Notes under the pieces: model-generated
Databases searched by the model: none
What the model was told of the DNA's origin: nothing
The model's input: only the letters and a program-made list of their open reading frames with translations
Source of the DNA: Chrysomallon squamiferum
Lineage: Eukaryota > Mollusca > Gastropoda > Neomphalida > Peltospiridae
Length of the DNA: 64,000 nucleotides
Direction of reading: 5' to 3'
Assembly: GCA_012295275.1 (NCBI GenBank)
Contig: CM022673.1
Location: forward strand, 20,237,310 to 20,301,309
In this document: positions 53,152-64,000 of the stretch, one piece after another
How positions within the stretch are numbered: the stretch's first letter is position 1
Layout of the letters: each line of letters starts with the position of its first letter
Made by a program: the position numbers and the translations under genes

Positions 53152-53347
53152 ATGATCCCTTTCTTTCGTTTTTCTGGTCAGAATAAGCTCATAAATTTCC
53201 TAAAAATAACAACAGCTTCGTCAAAATTAACGAACTGTCCCGAAGTATACGTTGCGAAGCATGTGATGAAGTCATCAAATTTGGCTACTCGCATAGCAAC
53301 AGTGATATTGCTGCGAATTGGCGATCGAAATTGTTATCTTAAAAAAG
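53152..53347 (+). CDS. Candidate upstream exon of acidic repeat protein gene, copy 2
   Basis: Sequence from about 53205 to 53345 rises in GC and ends AAAAAAG|GTATGT. One frame (from ATG 53152) is open across the donor in phase 1 and joins in frame to the exon at 54462: ...RNCYLKK-E-AKTAKPGTEQLEDD. A second frame gives RCEACDEVIKFGYSHSNSDI, which looks like a zinc-binding finger, but hits TAA seven bases before the donor. I cannot decide between them. Confidence 0.35.
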
Positions 53348-54039
53348 GTATGTTTATCTTTATTTTACTTTCTTTTTTCTTTTTTACTATGAATGTAACA
53401 AAAAAACTTTACTTTGAAAGTGAGAATTAATTTAATACTTTTGGTTTAAATCTGTTTGATGAAGTATGAGCCTTACATCTCTTAAATAATTACCTATTTC
53501 TGTTTTGTTCTGTTTACGTGTGAATTTTCGTCAGCATTAATATAAATAAACTACTCCAGAAATCATTTATCCTTATCATATATGACGAGAATTCTGAATT
53601 ATGCAGTTTCAGAGTTATAAAGTATTTTCTTAAATTATTGCTGAAATTTTAAACATTTTAAAGATTTGTGAATGACTGAAAACGAAATACAGAAAAACTA
53701 AATACAAAACTCAGATATCGCTAATACAGGATGTTATTTACGAGTTATAAATTGTGTAAACATACCTTTTATTAAGCTTTGCAGTTTTAACTTTCATTAA
53801 AATAAAGACAACAAATCTTAAAAAAGGGATACAAAATCTGTTAAAACTCATGAACAGACTATCTCTGTGAATAAAAGGATGTTCAATTAAATGAAAAACA
53901 AATATGATTTAAAAAATAATTAAACAAAACATACAGACTGAAAACAAATTTCTTTAGAATTGTGTTGTTATTATTATTATGATTGTTGTTGTTGCCATTA
54001 TTACTATTATTATCGTGTTGTTATTTTTCTCTCATTCAT

Positions 54040-54054
<15 letters not shown>

Positions 54055-54080
<26 letters not shown>
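54055..54080. repeat. (CA)n microsatellite
   Basis: CA run followed by poly-T and an acceptor-like TTTTTTTTTAG|GCAAG at 54097. The short frame after it is unsupported. Confidence 0.8.
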
Positions 54081-54083
<3 letters not shown>

Positions 54084-54461
54084 TTTTTTTTTTAGGCAAG
54101 AAGAAGCAACTAAATGGTTGCATTACATGTAAAAATCTGACAAATGTTTTACTAATTGGTTTAGTAGAGATCTTCAGTGAAACATAGATTTTTATAAATG
54201 AAGAACAAACTTTCTGAAAAGTTGTGAGAGTGAAACACATTAAATATGATGCTCATCTGTGATCCATATTTAGCCAGTTCATAAAACTAATTATATAATA
54301 AATATTGTTATCTGCACAGGAAAAAATAAAACTGTAATTTTATCTACAGAAATGAGTTTATATTTTACAAGGGCAGGATGATACATATTTACACTAAGTG
54401 TTCTGGATAAACAAGCCGTTCCTTTCACTACAGTGTCTTTACTTCAATTTGCTTATTACAG

Positions 54462-54892
54462 AAGCCAAGACAGCTAAACCTGGTACTGAACAGCTAGAAG
54501 ATGATATCAAAGACAAAGAACAGAGTAAACATCTTCTTACTCTCAATCTGGACTTGGATTTTAAGTTTAAAAGTCCTCTTCCCAAGGCTCATGGGGATTC
54601 TGGTGATGGACACAGTCAAAACACAGTCAGCTTAATGGCCATTCTGAACCCTCTCAGATATTTCAGTGTTGCCATTAGCCCTGACACTGGCAATCCCAAG
54701 GGTATTCATAGTCCTGTATCAACTGACAGATTTAACACAACTAATGAATCTAACTCAACTGTTATCCAGATTTTTCTAGCTGGTGGGTCAGTAACACCTA
54801 CAGGACAAAAGGACAAAACCTTTCACCAAGAGAAAGTGGAGAATATCAAGACACACCCTCTTGATCAGTTCAAATCTACAGTTTCAACATAA
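54462..54892 (+). CDS. Acidic repeat protein gene, copy 2: N-terminal exon
   Basis: Acceptor GCTTATTACAG, then EAKTAKPGTEQLEDDIKDKE, QSKHLLTLNLDLDFKFKSPL, DSGDGHSQNTVSLMAILNPL, RYFSVAISPDTGNPKGIHSP, then NSTVIQIFLAGGSVTPTGQK, a block shared with copy 1. It ends at a stop at 54890 caused by a small deletion relative to copy 1; in the next frame QFQHNLDNSRKDLNNNEKDL continues toward the array. Hydrophilic, probably partly disordered, no recognised domain. Confidence 0.55.
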
Positions 54893-55063
54893 TCTGGATA
54901 ATAGTCGTAAAGATCTGAATAACAATGAGAAGGACCTGGATGATAGACAGAATGAACATGGTCATAGTCTGAAGAAACAGAACAATAGGAAGAAGGAAAA
55001 GGATAATCTATAGAATGAACAGGACTATACTAAGAAGGAACAGGATATTAATAAGAAGGAATT

Positions 55064-55595
55064 GGATGATAATGAGAAGGAATATGATGAAACAGAGAAT
55101 GAACAGAATGATAATAAGAAGGAATTGGATGAAACAGAGAATGAACAGGATGATAGACAGAATGAACAGGATGATAATAATAAGGAATTGGATGAAACAG
55201 AGAATGAACAGGATGATAGACAGAATGAACAGGATGATAATAATAAGGAACTGGTTGAAACAGAGAATGAACAGGATGATAATAAGAAGGAATTGGATGA
55301 AACAGAGAATGAACAGGATGATAATAAGAAGGAATTGGATGAAACAGAGAAAGAACAGGATGATAATAAGAAGGAATTGGATGAAACAGAATATGAACAG
55401 AATGATAATAAGAAGGAATTGGATGAAACAGAAAATGAACAGAATGATAATAAGAAGGAATTGGATGAAACAGAAAATGAACAGGATGTTAATAAGAAGG
55501 AATTGGATGAAACAGAAAATGAACAGGATGATAATAAGAAGGAACTGGATGAAACAGAAAATGAACGGGATGATAGTGAGGAGAAAGCTGTATGA
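55064..55595 (+). repeat. 42-bp (14-codon) array, copy 2, open
   Basis: About twelve units, open without interruption for 177 codons in the acidic frame (KKELDETENEQDDN), including units with a DDRQNEQ insertion. It ends DSEEKAV-stop where copy 1 reads DSEEEELYEMEEE, because bases are missing. The tail 55596-55730 keeps homology to copy 1, but the donor used there (GATAA|GTAAAG) has become CAATAAAGAAAG and is lost. Copy 2 therefore cannot make the copy-1 C-terminus. Confidence 0.85.
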
Positions 55596-55839
55596 AATGG
55601 AGGAGGAACTGGAGGAGATAGTGACAAAGATTATAAGTAGACGAGAATCGTCAAAACATTCGTGAAATACACAGTTGTCTTATCAATAAAGAAAGTGTCT
55701 GGTGAAAAAATTACTGCAAAGGAGATGATGAACAAATTAAAAGGTGTGTAATCTTTTCATGTCATACAATTTCTACATATTTTTATACTGAATGAGTTTG
55801 TGCTAGTATTTGTTATGTGTGTCATGATATATAATAATT

Positions 55840-56154
55840 ATTATTAATAATTGAAATAATGAAAGTTCATTATATTTATATTATTATTATTGTTGTTGAT
55901 GTTATAGTTATTATTATTATTGTTATTATTGTTATTGTTGTTATTGTTGTTATTATTATTAATATATCAGAGGTATAAAGAAAAAGCTTGAAGATCATTT
56001 TTTCTTTAGTCTTGATGATGAAGTCAGTCTGACAGTTAATACCGACTCATTGATTGTTCCCAACCATTTGAAAAACACAGAAATCATATCGAAAGTTCAT
56101 TTATATTTATATTATTATTGTTGTTGTTGATGTTATAGTTATTATTATTGTTGA

Positions 56155-56230
<76 letters not shown>
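55840..56230. repeat. (ATT)n-rich tract with a degenerate extra terminal-exon copy
   Basis: Two long (ATT)n/(GTT)n tracts. Between them, 55975-56060 resembles the first 90 bp of the terminal exon and its leader (GTATAAAGAAAAAGCTTGAAGA then GATGATGAAG), diverged and cut short. It shows that this exon region was duplicated locally as well. Confidence 0.75.
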
Positions 56231-56239
<9 letters not shown>

Positions 56240-56289
56240 CATCATTATTAAAGTATAAAGAAAAAGCTTGAAGACTGTTTCTTGCTTAG

Positions 56290-56660
56290 ACCTGATGATG
56301 AAGCTGGGCTGAACACTTATACCCACCTCGTTGATGTGGCTCTACTGTATGGAAATGATGAACATGTTGGACCTGACCTCAGCCAGTCAGTTGGTGCAGC
56401 TAAACCAAATGTAAAGATAATTCCTCTCTCAGCTGATGGAACTGAAAAGAATGTTGCTACACAGAAAGATGAACCAGCTATTCATGTTTTCATCAGCACA
56501 ACAGAGAAAGTTCTCAGTCAGATGAGGAATCTGATGCTGAATGGCAAATGAAAACATTGGAAATAATTAAAGATTGTGATGAATTCAGTGACAATGAAGA
56601 AATAAAAAATCTTGGATCATGTATCAGCAAAACAGTAGCCAGGAACAAAAAGTTTGTCTG
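56290..56660 (+). pseudogene. Acidic repeat protein gene, copy 2: terminal exon with frameshift
   Basis: Nearly identical to 48823-49195. One base is missing in GTTTTCATCAG (GTTTTCCATCAG in copy 1), so the frame changes after PAIHVF and stops at 56551. The old frame remains open beyond (HQHNRESSQSDEESDAEWQM... to VARNKKFV). This looks like a recent single-base loss. Confidence 0.75.
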
Positions 56661-56744
56661 ATACCTGAATTTTGTGTTTGTTGTTTGTTTATTTTAGTTG
56701 TTTATTTACTAGAGTAATAGTTGTAAACAAATAGTTGCTGTATA

Positions 56745-57375
56745 AAAAGGGAACATGCAGTACATTTATAAATATTTCTTCTTTACTTTTCTGACAGAGG
56801 AACATGCAGTACATTTATAAATATTTCTACTTTACTTTTCTGACAGGAACATGCAGTACATTTATAAATATTTCTACTTTACTTTTCTGACAGGAACATG
56901 CAGTACATTTATAAATATTTCTACTTTACTTTTCTGACAGGAACATGCACATGTATAAATACATTTAGGAACAAGTACATTTATAAATATTTCTTCTTTA
57001 CTTTTCTGACAGGAACATGCAGTACATTTATAAATATTTCTTCTTTACTTTTCTGACAGAGGAACATGCAGTACATGTATAAATATTTCTTTCTTTTCTT
57101 TACATGTATAAATATTTCTTTACTTTTCTGACAGAGGAACATGCAGTACATGTACATGTATAAATACATTTATAAATTTCTTCTTTACTTTTCTGACAGA
57201 AACATGCAGTACATTTATAAATATTTCTTCTTTACTTTTTGACTGAACATGAAACATAAATATTTCTTCAGTGACAGAGGAACATGTACATGTATAAATA
57301 TTTCTTCTTTACTTTTCTGACAGAAACATGCAGTACATGTATAAATATTTCTTCTTTACTTTTCTGACAGAAACA
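56745..57375. repeat. Minisatellite of about 48 bp, expanded
   Basis: More than a dozen units of GAACATGCAGTACATTTATA, AATATTTCTTCTTTACTTTTCTGACAG, some partial or inserted. Each unit ends in a pyrimidine tract plus CAG and thus mimics a splice acceptor. Copy 1 has two units at the homologous position. Confidence 0.92.
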
Positions 57376-58580
57376 CGCAGTGCGTTGTTTTCTCTTGATG
57401 AACACAAATCTTACTCTAGCCAGTAACTAAAACACTGTTATATACTATTCTACCTGTGGGAAGGTACATATTAACATCCCTTATTGCTAATGATAGAGAA
57501 TAAGCCTCCACAGCTAATTCTAGTATCTGACACAAAATAATAATAATAATAATAATTTTACAAAATGATCACTTAATAAATAACAGTTCTTTAAAAATTA
57601 ATTTACCTTTCTTCTGAAAAGTTTTATCTAATCAGGCATAAAAAAAAGTGTCATTAAGGAGAAACAAAAAAGTTATAAATCAAGCTTTGTTAGTAACAGT
57701 CACTGTAAACATGTTTATGAAAACTTGAAGATAAATTTTTCATCTCATGATTTGCCATTGCTATTTATTTTAGTGTTTTTCTATTTTGATCAAAGTCTAA
57801 GCAGAGCTATATTAAACAACAGTGTATTCATTCCTAAAGCAGTCAGATATTCACATAGATACACGGAGAACTCACACACATCATACAGCTTTTCCAGATA
57901 CACATAAAAGGAACAACACATAAATACAGATCAATACACACTAAAATTACACAGAGAATCCTCTTTATCCAGAGAAGTGTGCACATACGTGCATGGTTAT
58001 TAAATTTTAAACTATTCCTTACTATTCAAGAGAATAACTGGTTAGAATTAGTCACTCTCATTCTAATATTAAAAATAAATTCACTAAAGTTGAATGATAA
58101 AAACAGTATCAAATTTCTCTTCTAATGATTTAATTACATTTACTTCTAAACTGACACCATATAAAGGCACTAAAGTATAAAAATCATGGAAATACATTAA
58201 CTCAGTGTTTTATGACTTTTATCATAACCATTTTAATGGTTTTAAATTTACAGGTTGGTCAGACAGAAATGAAATATTTTAGAAAATGTAACTGTTCCGT
58301 TAAAGAGAATTACAGTTTTATCATTAATAAAGTATCTCAATATTTTTATAATAATTATTATTACTTTACAATTATTTAATTAATTTTTTTCTGTATATAA
58401 ATTGTAAGTATTTTAAATTATATAATTTGTTAATATAAAAATATTTAAATGGCGCTACACATTTATCTTAATTTATATTATATGTTTATTATGTCCAGCA
58501 ATCTGTGAAAAATCTCATGTTATAACAGTTATATCCTATTTAGAAACAATTATATCCCATTTTCGTTTTGTTTTTTTATT
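57376..58580. other. Gene-free stretch
   Basis: AT-rich, (ATA)n near 57538. The frame at 57725-57907 has no splice or domain support. Confidence 0.5.
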
Positions 58581-58640
58581 CCAGATTTGAACTCACAACC
58601 CTGAGATCCTCTGACAAATGCTCTACCTCAGACTGCTCTT
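58581..58640 (-). repeat. tRNA-derived SINE fragment
   Basis: The minus strand reads AGTCTGAGGTAGAGCA (A-box-like) and, about 35 bases on, GTTGTGAGTTCAAATCT (B-box-like), with CTCAGGG between as in lysine-type tRNAs. The anticodon arm does not pair properly and there is no acceptor stem, so it is a SINE head, not a tRNA gene. Confidence 0.5.
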
Positions 58641-58998
58641 GTTATTATTATATTTAGATAAAAATTAAATCAGTTTATTACAGATTTACTTAAAATAAAT
58701 ACACTGCCAAGATAATTTAATTATATTTATATGTACAGTAAATTTTTTTTTAATTATTATTATATTCTCTGTTTTACTTGACATCTTTGTTAGTTATCTT
58801 GTTTACATATGTTGTGTGTAACTATGACAGTCTTTTTGAGAAGGTAGTGAAAAGAAATCAGACGATTGTTGCTATTAGTGAAAATTTGGTTAAGTATTTA
58901 CAAGTGACCTTAATGTAGCTGAATTAATGTTCCCATATAACAAGTATATATGTCAAGACACGATGGTATTTAAACTTATTCAGAAGAGACAGAGATAT

Positions 58999-59003
<5 letters not shown>

Positions 59004-59080
<77 letters not shown>
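59004..59080. repeat. (CT)n microsatellite
   Basis: Pure CT run of about 77 bp; the leucine/serine ORF across it is an artefact. Confidence 0.95.
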
Positions 59081-59084
<4 letters not shown>

Positions 59085-59291
59085 CATACAAACACAAATA
59101 ATCGATTTTAGTCAATGATTTATCAACTATTAATCTATAATTAATCTGTTGTATATGCTTTAAGGGTCTTTGCTGCAAATGTACTTATCATTCCAGAAAT
59201 GTAACCATTTTCAAATCTTTATTAAGTTTAGTTAAATCTTTTTTCGTTCTTCTTTTTTAGATTTCAAAGCCTTTATTATATCTAACCACGA

Positions 59292-59411
<120 letters not shown>

Positions 59412-61280
59412 CTAATTACAGCCAGTCATTCTTTTTTTATTATTATTATTATTATTATTTCCATGAACAAATTATTGCCAGTCAATCAGGTTTAATAATT
59501 CAGTCATGACACATTTGCTTCATATTGCTGACAACCCAGATCACATTTTTTACTGTCACAGCTGTTTAGAACTGGAAATACTGTTGTAAGTTTTTGTTAA
59601 ACATCATCAAATTATATGTGGGCAATGTGCAGTAAATATGTGTTAGTGATGTCATAGACTGTAAAAAAAACTTTGTTGAGTCTGTGTGGATTTTTTTGTT
59701 TTTCATTTTTTTAAGTGTGTGTGTGTGTGTGTGTGTATTTGTATGCCTATGCATCTTGGTAGTATTACAAATGTAGAGAAATGAGTATTTAACCATATGT
59801 GTGCTCTTGGTGAGATATATGAACCTAACACACTGGTTTTGTATACAAAAGAGGTAAAATAGCTACAACACCTGATACTGGTAATAACACAAACACTGTG
59901 AACTGTACATTGACCTTTCATACCTTGGTCATTGACCACTAGATGGAATGTGATATAACAATGGAAATACTGATGTGTATATCTGAATATACAAACACTT
60001 GTCTCACATCTGTTATACCCCAGTTGTTACACAATCAGTGTATGGACTGATTAAGCAAACTCCTGAAATATTAGTATAATAACCACTGGTTATCAATTAT
60101 AAATACCACAGTAATAAAAATATTAAGAGAACTTAATAATTCAGGACAATATCTTTTAGTATATGCAAGTAAAAATCTAAATTTGTGTATATTTTGTACC
60201 AGTTTATTATATACTCTGTACTTGTGTATTTAATCGTGGTATTAATATTAATTACCATACATATATTTATATGTTTTAACTATTTTGATATTTTAGTGTT
60301 TGCTGAGCGGCTTTCTAAAAGATTTTGTTATGATAAAGTGTCACAGCAAGTTTTCATGTATGCTTGTTAAGCACACAAAATGCTTTTGTTTTCACTTTCA
60401 GTAAATCATATTAACAAAATACTTTATTTGGTTGGTTGTGTAGATCACATGATAGTGGGATTATCTTTGAAGGCTTTTGTGTTGGGATTAATAAATGGGA
60501 AATTAATTAACTTTCTAGTATGAACAGTTAAACCTCTATCCGTTGCGTTATTTAAATTTAAGTAAGTGTTTTAGTGAAAATGATGTCTGTTTCATTATCA
60601 ACAGTTTAGCTTAGTGAAGTCAACACATAAATACATAAAAGATATACCTTCATTTCTGAACCATAAAAAGGGTTACGACAAATAGAATATATTCATTTCT
60701 TCAATAGACAATTCATAAATTTTCCTCTTTGGATTTTTATACATCAAGAGTAACTTGTATAACAGCTGGGAAGATCAATGCATTCTGGGTAAAAGACATA
60801 ATTACCAGTTCACTCAGCCGTGACCTGTGTGTGACAAATGGGATGAGGAATGGATGGATGGATACCATACAAAACACTGAGCTCTAATACATGAACCGTG
60901 GAGCACTGGTTATAATGGAAGAAAAGCAGCGATATGTAGCTATGAAAAAAAGAATAAAAAAAGAGGTAAGGCGGCAAACACCCCTGCTAAAAATTAGGTT
61001 ACTTTTTTCCTTGTTAGTCAGCAGGAAAAGAGTCTCATAGCTAAAGTTGTAAATATAACCAAATTTAAATATGAAATAGCAAAGACAATCTTTTAATAAC
61101 AATGTTTTATCTAAATTTTTATGCTGAATAACAACAAAGTCTTTTTGTTCTTTTTTATTGCCTTTTTATAATACTTTCCTTCGAATGAAAAGAGAATTAA
61201 AATAAATATTTCAAATTTACTTATTTCAGTCACGTATAACAATCTTTCGAAAGTAATTAAGAAAGTAACGAAACAAACAA
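59412..61280. other. Gene-free stretch
   Basis: (GT)n at 59716-59735. Several ORFs of 60-78 codons are AT-rich and without motifs or splice context. Confidence 0.5.
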
Positions 61281-61317
61281 ATGTTTAATATTCCTTTTGT
61301 ATTAGTACCCGATAAAC

Positions 61318-61445
61318 TGAAGTTGATTCTACTGATTGTAGGACATAAGCCACAACAAGATAACCCCCTCCCAGTCCAAAAATACATAGGCAGACAGAAG
61401 CCCTCCAGTGCATTTGCAAGGTATGAAAAAGCCCCCCCCCCAACC
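61318..61445. repeat. Dispersed repeat, plus-oriented copy
   Basis: CCTCCCAGTCCAAAAATACA ... CCCTCCAGTGCATTTGCAAG, then poly-C. The reverse complement of 62325-62385 (CCTCCCAATCTAAAAATGCA, then ...CCACCAGCAG...) aligns to it. GC-richer than its surroundings. Confidence 0.5.
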
Positions 61446-61586
61446 AACAAATCTTTAGTAAGATAAAAGCGCTCCCCATAGAAAAAAACACCTTTTCAAA
61501 CAAGTACCTTTTTTTCTTTGTTTGCCCATTTATTTATAAGCCTATCTGTGTACATTTAACCTGGTCTCTTTGTACAGTACAATTTT

Positions 61587-61589
<3 letters not shown>

Positions 61590-61633
<44 letters not shown>
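61590..61633. repeat. (TG)n microsatellite
   Basis: Pure TG run ending TTATATAC. Confidence 0.95.
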
Positions 61634-61636
<3 letters not shown>

Positions 61637-62109
61637 ATACACAATAAACTGTTATGCTTGCATTGTGTCATCGTTTAAAAAACCGTACCAAAAGTTTAAT
61701 AACATTATCCGGTGTGTGAGAGTAGATCCTGAACATTAGGAAGACCAGGCCTGGTTCTCTACTTTTACATTCTCAGCCGTAGGTTTAGATTTAACAATAA
61801 AAATATATGTACAACAGAGTGAAAAGGACATATAGTTTAACAGCACAAACAAAAACTAGACAGAGAAAGAAAGTGGCTAAACAAACGTCAGGTAGGCCCT
61901 TGAGATAAACAATTAGCTGCTATAATCTGTATTGTAGTTCAAAGGCGTCTGTGCATATGCATGTCTGTGCATGTGCATGTCCTATATTCTACGCATTATA
62001 TGCCAACTCGATGACTTGCTCCAAAATTAAATTGGTAAAGACTGAATTCAAATGTATTGCCAAAACGTTTTTAAAAGTATATTAAACATTATTAATAAAA
62101 CGATTGGTT

Positions 62110-62235
62110 TCCGGACAGTTTAAATCAGCTGAAAGACTTAGTCCACCTGCAAGCCATAAAGGAGAGGGTACAATCTTCCTTTCAAGCAAGTTTTTTTCTC
62201 ACTGCAATCGTGTAATCAATTATTATTATTATAAT

Positions 62236-62308
<73 letters not shown>

Positions 62309-62390
62309 TTACTTTAATTCGTGGAGCATTTATGCTCGCTTGTATTTCTGCTGGTGGATTTAGTCCGCTTGTGCATTTTTAGATTGGGAG
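62110..62390. mobile_element. Inverted-repeat element around (TA)n
   Basis: The left part (GAAAGACTTAGTCCACCTGC, near 62129) and the right part (CTGGTGGATTTAGTCCGCTT, near 62350) are inverted relative to one another over about 20-40 bp. Between them lie (ATT)n, (TA)n at 62240-62290 and poly-T. The right arm also matches 61318-61445 in inverted orientation, so the arms belong to a dispersed family. Confidence 0.45.
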
Positions 62391-62639
62391 GGCAAATGTA
62401 CATATTCAGTTTCTATTTAGTTCTTTCTTTCTTTATTCACTTCTTTTTTATTTATTTATTTATTTATTTAATTAGTTAATATTTTATTTATTTTACTTTT
62501 ATTCTTCAGTTAATTTTTGTGGCAGTAAATTTAAAATATTTATTTTATATCAGTTTTAATTTCAGAGTACTATTATAATTGTATTCAACATTGTTGATAA
62601 TCGATCCAGTATTTTTCTGACTTTAACTTGAAATCATCT

Positions 62640-63010
62640 TTCAGAAACATGACACCCAGAACACTGACCGACATTCTCACCAGGTTACAGTGATACTGTA
62701 TTCAGCTAAACCGGTCATCTAGAACGAACTGCTCTTAGAAAGCACACAAATAAAATTAAACTTGAGAGATGTTAGTTATGTGACTTTTATTCAGATTATA
62801 GGTAAATAATTGTACCAGAATATCAAAATAATAATAGTAAGAAGAAGAAGAAGAAGAAAGAAAGAAAGAAAGAAAAAATGTGTGCCTGGACTACTCTGAA
62901 AGCTAAACAGAGTAGTCTTCTTTGCTGGATGTTTCACTGAGCGAGCAGCTGGTGAAGAATTTGGGTCACTTCGTTTGTTGACTATTTTCGAGTTCTTTTC
63001 TACTGCAGGT
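62640..63010 (+). other. Possible 5' untranslated exon ending at a strong donor
   Basis: After a (GAA)n tract (62843-62877), a GC-richer stretch from about 62885 ends CTACTGCAG|GTAAGT at 63009/63010, a near-perfect donor. No open frame with a convincing ATG lies in front of it. It could be the first non-coding exon of the candidate at 63723. Confidence 0.3.
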
Positions 63011-63171
63011 AAGTAAAACTTATACTATATTGTTTTGTCTTTTGTAGTGGCTGTTGATTCCTTATTTATTTCACAGTATAAAATTAATTATTTTATTTTA
63101 AGTTATTTTATTTTATAGCACTTTTTTTTACCGGAGAGAAGTCGGTTTGCGCGCGCACACACGCACGCACA

Positions 63172-63300
63172 CACACAATAATGCATTGTACGAGTTTTGT
63201 GACATCCTCTGACATCCACTACTGACAGAGTGTTACAAACCAGCGTGTCTGGTAACTCTACTGATGGACTTTTCCATATAAATAAAGTTTGGAAATGTAT
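63172..63300. repeat. Dispersed repeat, uninterrupted copy of the 44.46/45.67 kb flanks
   Basis: TGCATTGTACGAGTTTTGTGACATCCTCTGACATCCAC is followed directly by GAGTGTTACAAACCAGCGTGTCTGGTAACTCTACTGATG. In the 44-45 kb copy the two halves are 1.1 kb apart. Confidence 0.75.
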
Positions 63301-63406
63301 CACGAACCAGAGGCTTATTTATTATCTTAATTTTTTCATGGAGGTAATTAATTATTGTTATGTTTTCCTGTGTGTTCATTATTCGTGCAATCTTTTTGTT
63401 CTTTCA

Positions 63407-63705
63407 GCTGTTTCAACATGTATTCTCTAGGATTGGGTTAGAATATCAAACGTAATGTTTCCTATGTTTCAGAGTACATTGTTTGAGTTTGGGATGGAAT
63501 ATCATAAATGTAATGCTTGCTATGTTTCAGTGTATATTCTCTTTATTTTGGTAGAAGTATAAAAGTAATATTTAGTATGTTTCGGTGCATGTTGTTTAGA
63601 GTTGGGGTAGAGTATCATAAATATAATGTAAGGTATGTTTCAGTGTAGATTTTTAAGGATGCGGTGAAGTATCATAACTATTTGGTATGTTTCGAGCTGT
63701 TTGCT
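63407..63705. repeat. Degenerate tandem repeat, unit about 58 bp
   Basis: About five units begin TATGTTTCAG and contain GGATGGAATATCATAAATGT or its variants. Each TTTCAG resembles a splice acceptor. No conserved frame. Confidence 0.7.
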
Positions 63706-63722
63706 CTGGGACTAAAGTGGGA

Positions 63723-63789
63723 ATGATGTTTCCAAACAGCAGCACAGAAAATAACATGCTCTTCCACCCAAATGTTGACAGTGTTGAAG
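63723..63789 (+). CDS. Candidate first coding exon at right edge, partial gene
   Basis: Two adjacent ATGs, then FPNSSTENNMLFHPNVDSVE, ending GAAG|GTAAAG in phase 1. An acceptor-like CTAAAG lies just upstream. The peptide is polar, with one N-x-S sequon and no recognised domain. The rest of the gene, if real, lies right of the window. Confidence 0.3.
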
Positions 63790-64000
63790 GTAAAGTTTTG
63801 TAGAATTTCTGTGAGTTGTCTGTTACTTGCAGCCAGAAATTTCAAACTGATGTCAGAGACAGTACAGTACCTCAGCGATGAGGTATGTTACACTTTGTGC
63901 TACGAAAATCGAAATAACTAGATATCAAGAAAGTTAAGCAATCTACATTGCGAGAAAACAAAAATACCTTGATAAAATTGAATAACAATAGCTAAACAGA

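Noticed and set aside
55015-55665. 216-codon plus-strand ORF of MNRMIIRRNWMKQ repeats
   Set aside because: Shifted frame of the same 42-bp array; no link to the conserved N- or C-terminal exons.
58581-58640. Functional tRNA gene
   Set aside because: A- and B-box-like segments are present but the anticodon and acceptor stems cannot form; it fits a SINE head better.

Overview
This is an animal (metazoan) nuclear sequence. Its real genes are short exons with GT/GC...AG splice sites and AATAAA signals. There are no bacterial operons. The window is strongly AT-rich and full of (CT)n, (CA)n, (ATT)n and (TA)n microsatellites, minisatellites, and fragments of Tc1, mariner and Ty3/gypsy elements. Lophotrochozoan, perhaps molluscan, DNA often looks like this, but no single gene fixes the phylum and I hold that placement with low confidence.

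Layout. 0.4-5.5 kb: the 3' end of a plus-strand gene in which a thrombospondin C-terminal domain is followed by a LamG/concanavalin-like domain. It is the best supported gene here: ten exons, in frame from start to stop. 5.8-7.7 kb: a minus-strand Tc1 transposase remnant, then a decayed gypsy-type retroelement whose surviving pieces lie in the order gag, integrase end, reverse transcriptase, RNase H. 8.0-14.3 kb: a GC-richer island with one 187-codon secreted-type ORF, a degenerate repeat family and about 2.2 kb of a 57-bp minisatellite. 15.2-17.1 kb: a 69-bp minisatellite. 17.3-19.0 kb: two inverted, diverged copies of a cysteine-rich exon. 19.5-20.1 kb: an internally deleted mariner-type element with both terminal repeats and a TA target duplication.

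20-30 kb is mostly empty AT-rich sequence with one recent 239-bp duplication. 30.6-39.1 kb is a field of duplicated exon cassettes. First come roughly 1-kb units carrying a two-exon cassette, one copy open and one broken. Then comes an array of nine 84-bp exon-like cassettes, eight of them with an acceptor, a 26-codon tail containing C-x2-C and a stop; the longer unit around them is itself duplicated. 41-44 kb holds degenerate minisatellites and a foldback element.

44.4-57.4 kb contains a direct duplication of an unrecognised acidic gene that carries a 14-residue (42-bp) repeat. The two copies flank an unrelated minus-strand coiled-coil gene that starts at a CG-rich promoter near 51.35 kb. 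Copy 1 has a greatly expanded, frame-broken repeat array but an intact C-terminal splice junction. Copy 2 has an open array but is broken at the C-terminus. 57.4-64 kb is mostly non-coding, with microsatellites, a tRNA-derived SINE fragment, an inverted-repeat element and a possible gene start at the right edge.

The genes do not form a pathway. What unites the window is local duplication: exons, minisatellites with periods divisible by three, and whole genes have been copied, and most copies are decaying.
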